Assembly: GCA_947575425.1 (NCBI GenBank)
Contig: CANPNQ010000055.1
Coordinates: 1-6,753 of the forward strand
Length of the DNA stretch: 6,753 nucleotides
Source of the DNA: an uncultured Erysipelotrichaceae bacterium
GTDB taxonomy: Bacteria > Bacillota_I > Bacilli_A > Erysipelotrichales > Erysipelotrichaceae
Direction of reading: 5' to 3'
The position numbers and the translations under genes are program-made. Below the pieces are notes generated by a model. That model was not told the DNA's origin. It was given only the letters and a program-made list of their open reading frames with translations, and ran no database searches. The stretch's first letter is position 1. Each line of letters begins with the position of its first letter. Positions 1 through 4,878 of this stretch are shown piece after piece.

Positions 1-209
1 AAAAGGAAGGCTCTTCTCTTTCCATGGTCCGAAGCATGAAATATATCGAAGGACTCTTACAAAACAAGATCATTGATGTAAATCTATTTATTAGCCATCA
101 TGTCGCACCCAATGCGGAGGAGCTGATGGAGGCGTATGATGGACTGATGAATCATAAAGAAAGGTATACCGGAGTAATCATTGATTGGAAGAAGGAGGAA
201 TCATTATGA
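1..209 (+). CDS. Zinc-type (MDR) alcohol/polyol dehydrogenase, C-terminal fragment
   Basis: This is the 3' end of a gene that begins before the window. The frame is open from position 3 with no start needed, and it stops at TGA 207-209. About 68 residues are visible. They resemble the last helix and strand of medium-chain Zn-dependent dehydrogenases: 'EGLLQNKIIDVNLFISHHV' matches the common 'L...GKI....lITH.v' segment, followed by an 'EEL.EAYDGLMN' helix and a closing 'YTGVIIDW' strand. The cofactor-binding and zinc ligands lie outside the window, so the substrate (sugar, polyol or other alcohol) cannot be read. The stop overlaps the next gene's ATG by 4 bases, so the two are co-transcribed and probably translationally coupled, suggesting a shared NAD(P)-linked sugar or polyol pathway. 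The family call rests on a short tail and is moderately sure. Confidence 0.7.
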   Translation, partial: KEGSSLSMVRSMKYIEGLLQNKIIDVNLFISHHVAPNAEELMEAYDGLMNHKERYTGVIIDWKKEESL

Positions 210-1198
210 AATTCGGTGTGATTGGCACAAACTTTGTATCGGACTTTTTCATGGATGGCTTGAAGCAGTGTGAAGGCTGTGAGGTCACAGCGGTGTGCAG
301 TAAGACGCAGGAGCACGCGGAAGCATTTGCGAAAAAGTATGGAATCCCACACAGCTTTACCTCTTATGAAGAAATGTATAGCGCAAATTTGGTGGATGCG
401 GTTTATGTAGCAGTACCCAATGGACTGCACCATGAGATTGCCACTTATTTTCTGGAAAGAAGGATTCCTACGTTCTGTGAAAAGCCATTGGCTTCCAATG
501 ATCGTGAGGTTGCGGATATGCTTGAATGCGCAAAGAGGAATGGTACTTTCTTACAGGAAGGCTTGATCCCGCTGTTCAATCCCAATTATCATATTTTGAA
601 GCAGCATATCAGTGATGTCGGAACCATCCATCAGGTCAATTTGAATTTTTCTAAATATTCATCCCGCTATGATGCCTATCTGCGCAAAGAGAATCCTACG
701 ACCTTCCGCAGTGATCTGGCAAATGGCGCAACGATGGATTTGGGCGTATATCTTGTGGCATTCTGTCTCGGTTTGTTTGGCAGGCCGAATAAAATTTTAA
801 GTACGGCCGCGTTGCTCGATACCGGTGCTGATGTCGCAGGCGCAAGTATCTTCCAATATGATGGCTTTACCGTTAATCTGACTTATTCCAAGGCAAGTGA
901 TACGCAGAACCTCTGTGAGATCTGCGGTGAATTGGGACAGCTGGTGATTGATCAGCCAAGCCAGCCGCAGCGGATTGAATTTATCGATCGTAAGACAAAG
1001 AGTGTTACGGATCTCAGCGTTGCGGTAAAGGAGAATTTCTATTATGAGATCACGGAAATGATGGAGGAGGTAGGGAAAGGCTCTATCGAATCCACAAGCA
1101 TTCCTTTTGAAACAAGCCGCATGATTCATGAGGTTTTGACGGAGATGAGAAGACAAAGCGGCATTGTGTTCCCGATGGATGAAGGCTTTAACGCATAA
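206..1198 (+). CDS. Gfo/Idh/MocA-family NAD(P)-dependent oxidoreductase
   Basis: A 330-residue protein, a usual length for the family, expected to be cytosolic and to oxidise or reduce a sugar, inositol or related polyol with NAD(P). The N-terminal Rossmann fold starts at once with 'KFGVIGTNF' (GxxG-type dinucleotide loop, residues 4-8). It continues through 'VYVAVPNGLHHEIA' (66-79) and the hallmark 'CEKPLA' (91-96), in which Lys93 is the family's catalytic/cofactor lysine. The C-terminal alpha/beta domain has 'ATMDLGVY' (175-182), equivalent to the conserved D-x-G segment near the substrate. ATG 206 is chosen because GAAGGAGGA at 190-198 sits about 7 bases upstream; a TTG at 185 in the same frame would place the Shine-Dalgarno inside the gene. 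ATGA overlap with the dehydrogenase tail indicates one operon. A terminator follows about 80 bases after the stop. The family is secure; the substrate is unknown. Confidence 0.92.
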   Translation: MKFGVIGTNFVSDFFMDGLKQCEGCEVTAVCSKTQEHAEAFAKKYGIPHSFTSYEEMYSANLVDAVYVAVPNGLHHEIATYFLERRIPTFCEKPLASNDREVADMLECAKRNGTFLQEGLIPLFNPNYHILKQHISDVGTIHQVNLNFSKYSSRYDAYLRKENPTTFRSDLANGATMDLGVYLVAFCLGLFGRPNKILSTAALLDTGADVAGASIFQYDGFTVNLTYSKASDTQNLCEICGELGQLVIDQPSQPQRIEFIDRKTKSVTDLSVAVKENFYYEITEMMEEVGKGSIESTSIPFETSRMIHEVLTEMRRQSGIVFPMDEGFNA

Positions 1199-1275
1199 AA
1201 AGGAATGACAGCTGATTCCATCAAGCATATAGAGGGGATGGATGTGGTTGAGAAAAACAACATCAAATACCGAAG

Positions 1276-1308
1276 CGAGTGAGAAGATGCGTCCTCCCAC
1301 TCGTTTTT
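1276..1308 (+). terminator. Rho-independent terminator after the oxidoreductase gene
   Basis: CGAGTG (1276-1281) pairs with CACTCG (1298-1303) and is followed directly by TTTTT (1304-1308). Inside the stem there is one mismatch and then two more possible pairs (G1283-C1296, A1284-T1295). It lies about 80 bases after the stop of the Gfo/Idh/MocA gene and points the right way to end that operon. The other strand has no T-tract, so it should act only on the plus strand. Confidence 0.75.
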
Positions 1309-1478
1309 ATGTTCGCATCTCATGAGAAATAGAAGCAGCTTTCTCCATCATGTATCGCTCATGACCGGATCATTTTCATCGATACAGCGGTTTTTCACCC
1401 TTTAGAAAATGCATGAATCCACAAGGAGGAAAATGAATGGGGAATTGCCAAGAAAAGGCAAGAAAAGCAGAAAACCAC

Positions 1479-1509
1479 TTGACTTAAAGCCAACTCCAAC
1501 TTGTATAAT
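1479..1509 (+). promoter_or_regulatory. SigA-type promoter with 19-bp spacer, MerR-family-like
   Basis: The -35 TTGACT (1479-1484) and a perfect -10 TATAAT (1504-1509) are separated by 19 bases, two more than optimal. Overlong 19-20 bp spacers with near-consensus boxes are characteristic of promoters activated by MerR-family regulators, which untwist the DNA between the boxes. The spacer holds a degenerate dyad: ACTTAAAGCC (1482-1491) against AACTCCAACT (1492-1501), with 5 of 10 pairs matching. This recalls the ACTT.GAG...CTC.AAGT style of operator found in Firmicutes. Transcription should start near 1516. The boxes are seen directly; MerR control is inferred. Confidence 0.65.
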
Positions 1510-1592
1510 ACATTCGGTTTCCTCACTGTCACAGGAAGGCAGGGAACAGCGCTCAAGGAAGATAGTCTATGATGGAAGAGAAAATGAATACG

Positions 1593-1600
1593 AAGGAGGA
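1593..1600 (+). promoter_or_regulatory. Ribosome binding site deciding the DUF3737 start
   Basis: AAGGAGGA is followed by three consecutive in-frame ATG codons at 1601, 1604 and 1607. Spacing of about 7 bases from the end of AGGAGG favours 1607; 1604 is possible, and 1601 is too close. The choice changes the protein by only two methionines. Confidence 0.8.
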
Positions 1601-1606
1601 ATGATG

Positions 1607-2458
1607 ATGAAATATATAGATCAGTGCTTTGATGAAGAACGAGCGTTATATGGGATCAGCGATGCACAGGTCATTCACTGTCGTTTTGCGGGAGAAAAGG
1701 ATGGCGAATCCGCTTTAAAGGAAACAAGTGATCTGATGGTTGTGGATTGCGAGTTTGATCTGCGCTATCCCTTCTGGCATACAAAAAGAGCGACGATCAA
1801 AAATTGCACGATGAGTGAAAATTGCCGGGCGGCGCTGTGGTATGATGAAGATATCACGATAGAGCATTGCGTTATGAATGGGATCAAGGCACTTCGGGAA
1901 TGTCATGGAAATATTCATTTGGTAGATTGTGATATTCAATCCGGGGAATTTTCATGGCGATGCAGTGATATGCATATCTCCAACTGTCGTTTAAAGGGAG
2001 AATATCCGTTTTTTGAATGTAAGGATATGGAGATGGATCACTTTCATTTGGATGGAAAATATTCCTTTCAATACACAAAGGGACTGCGGATCAAGCATGC
2101 CGATTTGAATACAAAGGATGCATTTTGGCACAGTGAAAATGTGATCGTAGAGGATTCTGTCATACGGGGAGAATATTTGGGCTGGTATTCCAAGCATCTG
2201 AAGCTGGTGCGCTGCCATATCATCGGCACCCAACCGCTTTGCTATTGCGAAGGGCTGATATTGGAGGACTGTACGATGGAGGGATGTGATCTTTCCTTTG
2301 AAAACAGTGAGGTAACAGCGACGATTCAGGGGACGATCGAAAGTGTTAAAAATCCAATCAGCGGCAGCATCAATGCAGCGCATATCGGTGAACTGATTAT
2401 GGAGGAGCATCGAATTGATCCATCCAAAACGATCATTTCCTGCTTGTCAAAGGGATAG
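1607..2458 (+). CDS. DUF3737-family protein, predicted right-handed beta-helix
   Basis: A 283-residue protein that I recognise as the DUF3737 type, whose biochemical function is unknown. After a short start ('CFDEERALYG', 'GESALKET') it is made of about ten coils of 19-21 residues. Each coil has a beta-strand often carrying a Cys ('VVDCEF', 'IKNCTM', 'IEHCVM', 'LVDCDI', 'ISNCRL', 'LVRCHI', 'LEDCTM'; Cys 48, 67, 88, 108, 127, 203, 222). About eight residues later most coils carry an aromatic pair (FW 56-57, WY 78-79, FF 135-136, FW 173-174, WY 193-194). Such a ladder predicts a parallel beta-helix. There is no signal peptide or membrane segment, so it is probably cytosolic. It is monocistronic behind a promoter with a MerR-like 19-bp spacer, and convergent with the next gene. 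Family membership is fairly sure; the role is unknown, and carbohydrate binding or stress response would be speculation. Confidence 0.85.
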   Translation: MKYIDQCFDEERALYGISDAQVIHCRFAGEKDGESALKETSDLMVVDCEFDLRYPFWHTKRATIKNCTMSENCRAALWYDEDITIEHCVMNGIKALRECHGNIHLVDCDIQSGEFSWRCSDMHISNCRLKGEYPFFECKDMEMDHFHLDGKYSFQYTKGLRIKHADLNTKDAFWHSENVIVEDSVIRGEYLGWYSKHLKLVRCHIIGTQPLCYCEGLILEDCTMEGCDLSFENSEVTATIQGTIESVKNPISGSINAAHIGELIMEEHRIDPSKTIISCLSKG

Positions 2459-2519
2459 CATCATTTGTTTATCTGAAGTAATGCAGTGTTATGGGGGATT
2501 CCAAGCCATGGAAAATAAC

Positions 2520-2535
2520 GCTTTTTCTAAAAAGC
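2520..2535. repeat. AT-rich inverted repeat between convergent genes
   Basis: GCTTTTT (2520-2526) and AAAAAGC (2529-2535) are perfect complements separated by CT. A second small hairpin, TTCCA (2499-2503) / TGGAA (2509-2513), lies just before it. The stems are AT-rich and no T-tract follows, so neither is a standard terminator. They may still help stabilise the 3' end of the DUF3737 transcript. Confidence 0.35.
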
Positions 2536-2553
2536 AAATCACAGCGATCGTGC

Positions 2554-2588
2554 AAAAAAAGAGACTGTCTTTTTCTAAGGCAGTCTCT
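2554..2588 (-). terminator. Rho-independent terminator of the cutC-family gene
   Basis: AGAGACTGTCTT and AAGGCAGTCTCT form a 12-bp stem (one G-T wobble) with a 5-base loop between 2560 and 2588. On the minus strand the stem runs straight into a run of seven T (plus-strand A-run 2554-2560), the standard intrinsic terminator form. It lies about 55 bases past the minus-strand stop. On the plus strand the sequence after the stem is TGTATC, so it would be only a weak stop for the convergent DUF3737 transcript, although the stem may still protect it. Confidence 0.88.
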
Positions 2589-2642
2589 TGTATCACTATG
2601 GGAATAATCATCATATCCCTCTCTTTGCGAGGATGGGAAAGA

Positions 2643-3344
2643 TTAGAAATTCTTCAGAATTTCATCAAGGTTGGCTTCCGATACACAAGTATATTCTCCG
2701 TTGTCCTGTGCAATTTCCTTGGCAGTCATATGGATTTGGGTACAGCCTGTGCTCTCCAATATATTATGTACGTTATGCGCCCTGACACCGCCTCCCACAA
2801 GGATGGTGATGCGATCGTTATAGGTATCGATCAAATGCTTTAAGGTAGCAAATCCTTTTTCGATGTCGGGATAGTTTTCTCCACCGCTGGTCAGAATACG
2901 GTCAACACCGCATTCAATCAGCATTTCGCATGCTTCATCCTTATCCTCAATGGCGTCAAATGCTTTATGAAAGATAGCTTCGCGATTATAGTGATGAATG
3001 GTCTGTACGAGCTGTTTGGTTCGTTCTACATCAACCTTCATATCTTCATCCAAGAAACCAAAAACGATACCGTCTGCGCCATTGCTGATGAGATATTCGC
3101 TATCAATGCACATGCTGGTGAACTGATCTTCTGTATAATGAAATCCTGCTGTTCGCGGTCTTACCATGCAACAGATCGGCAATCTGGAACGTCGCCTTGC
3201 TTCACGCAGGGTGCCGATGGAGGGGGTCAGTCCTCCCAACTCCAATGCGCTGTTTAATTCAATGCGATCCACCGGAAACTGGCTTGCCAAAATGACATCT
3301 TCAATGCTTCCGCAGCAAATTTCAATCAGTTTTTTCTTTATCAT
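2643..3344 (-). CDS. cutC: CutC-family TIM-barrel protein
   Basis: A 233-residue protein, near the usual 240-250 for the family. Family motifs appear in order: 'IEICCGS' (7-13), 'DRIELNSALELGGLTPS' (26-42), 'MVRPR' (60-64), 'GADGIVFGFL' (89-98), 'IFHKAFD' (124-130), 'RILTSGG' (149-155), 'ILVGGGV' (181-187) and 'IHMTA' (204-208). Together they mark the strands of a TIM barrel. CutC was named for copper tolerance in E. coli, but that role has been questioned and the true reaction is unsettled; the phosphate-binding look of the 'GGGV' loop would suit a small-molecule enzyme. ATG at 3344 is set by GGGAGGA (3358-3352 on the minus strand), 7 bases upstream. The gene stands alone on this strand, with its own terminator and promoter region, beside a NagA operon. 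Family sure, function not. Confidence 0.92.
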   Translation of the reverse strand: MIKKKLIEICCGSIEDVILASQFPVDRIELNSALELGGLTPSIGTLREARRRSRLPICCMVRPRTAGFHYTEDQFTSMCIDSEYLISNGADGIVFGFLDEDMKVDVERTKQLVQTIHHYNREAIFHKAFDAIEDKDEACEMLIECGVDRILTSGGENYPDIEKGFATLKHLIDTYNDRITILVGGGVRAHNVHNILESTGCTQIHMTAKEIAQDNGEYTCVSEANLDEILKNF

Positions 3345-3370
3345 ATCGTAGTCCTCCCTATGTTAAAATA

Positions 3371-3406
3371 AGTATAACACATAATGAAAAATAATAACAC
3401 ATCATG
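3371..3406 (-). promoter_or_regulatory. Probable cutC promoter region with 20-bp-spaced direct repeat
   Basis: On the minus strand TATACT (3376-3371) fits a -10 box about 27 bases before the start codon; no good -35 is seen 17 bases upstream (TGTTAT). The 13-base motif ATAACACATMATG occurs twice on the plus strand, at 3374-3386 and 3394-3406, with one mismatch and an exact 20-base period, i.e. two helical turns. Because the copies cover the -10 and -35 zones, they could be a regulator site, but this is inferred from spacing alone. Confidence 0.45.
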
Positions 3407-3685
3407 TGAATGAAATGGACCAGAAATGGCAAAGAAAAGCGGATTGCGGTGAAAAAGTAGGGCATAATAATGAGATGGATGGGATAGATACACAAGCCAA
3501 GGGCATTTTGCAGGAAGTGTTTGTAAGCAGTGGATCATAGGAAAGCACAATGTTCTTCCTACTTTATTTGATTGTTTGATTCACACTTGCTTGCTTATGA
3601 CTATCGGGTATCTTTTCCTCACATCCATGCGCATTTATGAGCCTTTGATCAGCGCAAAATTTAAGGAACTTCCACCTTATTTCGA

Positions 3686-3714
3686 TTGCACTGTTATCAA
3701 ATAAAAGGTATAAT
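3686..3714 (+). promoter_or_regulatory. Promoter of the nagA-like operon
   Basis: A perfect -10 TATAAT (3709-3714) lies 17 bases after TTGCAC (3686-3691), a partial -35 match (TTG plus three mismatches). Transcription should begin near 3721, leaving a leader of only about 20 bases before ATG 3742. That leader is nearly all ribosome binding site, so control would have to act at initiation or by an operator over the promoter. Confidence 0.65.
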
Positions 3715-3726
3715 GATGTATGAAAA

Positions 3727-3739
3727 AGGAGATGAAGGA
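3727..3739 (+). promoter_or_regulatory. Composite ribosome binding site of the first nagA copy
   Basis: AGGAG (3727-3731) stands about 10 bases before ATG 3742, and a second purine block GAAGGA (3734-3739) is only 2 bases away. The first block has usable spacing and is the likely Shine-Dalgarno; it supports the start at 3742. Confidence 0.6.
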
Positions 3740-3741
3740 AA

Positions 3742-4878
3742 ATGATCATTCAGAGTAAACAGGTTTGGATTTCCAGTGTGTTCGCAGAGGCACAGATCGA
3801 GATGGAGGATGGCAAAATCGTTGCGATCTATCCATATGGTGAGAAAGCGGTGGATGTGGATTATGGCGATCATCGCATTATCCCCGGTATGATTGATGTT
3901 CACTGCCATGGCGGCTTGGGCTTTGATACCAACGATGCGCATCGCGAGGGCTTGGTAAATTGGGCAAAAGGCTTACTGGAAGAAGGCATTACCGGCTTCT
4001 GTCCGACGACTGTGACACAGTCTGAGGAAGTCTTAACCAATGCGGTTGCCAATGTGGCAAAGGTCGTTGAGGAAGGCTATGAGGGCGCTGAGATTTTGGG
4101 CATCCATTTTGAAGGACCATACTTAAATGTGAAGAATAAAGGCGCACAGCCGGAACAGTTTATCGTGACGCCGAATGTAGAGCAGTTTAAAAAATATCAG
4201 GAAGCAGCGAACGGATGGATCAAGGTCATTACGATGGCTTGTGAGCAGGATCCCGATCATGCCTTGACAAGATATGCATCCACCCATGGTGTGAATGTAT
4301 CAATCGGCCATTCCGGTGCGACTTATCAGGAGGCAGTGATGGCGGTTGCCAACGGTGCCAATGGTATGACCCATGTATTCAATGGTATGAATGGTCTGCA
4401 TCATCGGGAGCCGGCACTGGTCGGTGCGGCGATGAGACTGCGTGATACGTATGGTGAAATCATCTGCGATGGCAATCACGTAGATTGGGCAGCCGTTTCC
4501 GCATTTATCACAAGCAAGGGCAGAGATTACTGCTTGATGATTGATGATGCGCTTTGCGCAAAGGGCTGCAAGCCGGGATATTATGAGCTTGGCGGCAATC
4601 CGATCGAGATCCGTGAAAACGGTTCTGCGTATTTGGCAGGAACCAACACGTTGGCAGGTGGAACGCTGAAATTTAATAAAGGCTTACAGAATTTGATTGA
4701 AAAAGCGTTGATCCCAGTAGATTGGGCCATCAATATGGCTACGATCAACCCGGCTCGTTATTTGGGCGTAGATGATCGCAAGGGTCGTCTGTGTGCCGGC
4801 TATGATGCGGATATGGTCGTATTGGATCGCGACTATGAGGTTGTTCAGGTATACCGTGGCGGTAAGGAAGTTAAGTAA
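3742..4878 (+). CDS. nagA: NagA-type N-acetylglucosamine-6-phosphate deacetylase, copy 1
   Basis: A 378-residue amidohydrolase, the normal length for NagA. The family reaction is hydrolysis of N-acetylglucosamine-6-phosphate to glucosamine-6-phosphate and acetate in the cytosol. Visible landmarks: 'PGMIDVHCHGG' with His54 and His56; 'GIHFEGPYL' with metal-binding Glu124; 'SIGHSGATY' with His190; 'THVFNGM' with His211; 'HHREP' (220-224); 'CDGNHV' with His246; 'LAGT' (298-301); 'NPARYLG..DRKGRLCAGYDADMVVLD' near the C-terminus. The catalytic Asp is Asp269 in 'MIDDA', where most NagA proteins read 'VTDA', so the preceding Thr is replaced by Asp. It is the first gene of an operon and its stop TAA shares one base with the next ATG. 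The fold and general chemistry are secure. The exact N-acetyl sugar phosphate is less so, because a paralogue follows immediately. Confidence 0.9.
   Translation: MIIQSKQVWISSVFAEAQIEMEDGKIVAIYPYGEKAVDVDYGDHRIIPGMIDVHCHGGLGFDTNDAHREGLVNWAKGLLEEGITGFCPTTVTQSEEVLTNAVANVAKVVEEGYEGAEILGIHFEGPYLNVKNKGAQPEQFIVTPNVEQFKKYQEAANGWIKVITMACEQDPDHALTRYASTHGVNVSIGHSGATYQEAVMAVANGANGMTHVFNGMNGLHHREPALVGAAMRLRDTYGEIICDGNHVDWAAVSAFITSKGRDYCLMIDDALCAKGCKPGYYELGGNPIEIRENGSAYLAGTNTLAGGTLKFNKGLQNLIEKALIPVDWAINMATINPARYLGVDDRKGRLCAGYDADMVVLDRDYEVVQVYRGGKEVK

Larger units (their letters stand above)
1199..1600. other. Intergenic region with hairpins, MerR-like promoter and 5' leader
   Basis: About 400 bases without a convincing gene. 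In order it holds the operon terminator (1276-1308); a GAGAAA/TTTCTC inverted repeat around 1324-1344; a 7-bp inverted repeat TGTATCG (1351-1357) / CGATACA (1380-1386) that encloses a nested ATGA-ccgga-TCAT hairpin and is followed by TTTTT at 1391-1395; a strong Shine-Dalgarno AAGGAGG (1423-1429) with only a 16-codon frame at normal spacing; and the promoter of the DUF3737 gene (1479-1509) with its leader of about 85-90 bases. The frame of the DUF3737 gene is open back to 1409, but the promoter lies inside that extension, so I treat it as non-coding. Confidence 0.6.
3345..3741. other. Intergenic region between divergent cutC and nagA genes
   Basis: About 400 bases. It holds the cutC promoter and direct repeats at the left end and the nagA promoter at the right end. 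Between them, 3415-3540 is an open frame of 41 codons with no Shine-Dalgarno. Its stop coincides with the left arm of an imperfect hairpin (TAGGAA 3538-3543 / TTCCTA 3556-3561) followed by a T-rich stretch. Positions 3562-3680 show no feature I can support; there is no catabolite (cre) site or riboswitch that I recognise. Confidence 0.5.

Noticed and set aside
185..205. TTG start adding seven residues to the oxidoreductase
   Set aside because: It would place the Shine-Dalgarno inside the coding region, and 'MKFGVIG' is the normal start of this family.
1205..1282. 25-residue frame between the oxidoreductase stop and its terminator
   Set aside because: It is only the in-frame continuation after the TAA, its ribosome site is 1-2 bases from the ATG, and a run this short is likely by chance.
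797..1300. 167-codon frame on the minus strand
   Set aside because: It lies opposite the well-supported Gfo/Idh/MocA gene and its terminator, its translation shows no recognisable family, and it has no proper ribosome site; it is a shadow frame.
1409..1606. Upstream in-frame extension of the DUF3737 gene
   Set aside because: The best promoter in the window (1479-1509) lies inside it, the extension is Lys/Arg/Ser-rich without family likeness, and the ideal AGGAGG-to-ATG spacing is at 1607.
1991..2410. 139-codon minus-strand frame opposite DUF3737
   Set aside because: The plus-strand product shows clear repeat structure and a known family; the opposite frame has no likeness and no start signals.
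2520..2535. GCTTTTT/AAAAAGC as a terminator for DUF3737
   Set aside because: The stem is almost all A-T with a 2-base gap and no T-run follows; kept only as an inverted repeat.
2415..2843. 142-codon plus-strand frame
   Set aside because: It runs through the end of DUF3737, across the strong minus-strand terminator and into cutC; there is no ribosome site and no family likeness.
3341..3749. Two minus-strand frames (69 and 61 codons) in the cutC-nagA gap
   Set aside because: Their translations look like random AT-rich sequence, and they would override the cutC and nagA promoter regions; no ribosome sites are seen.
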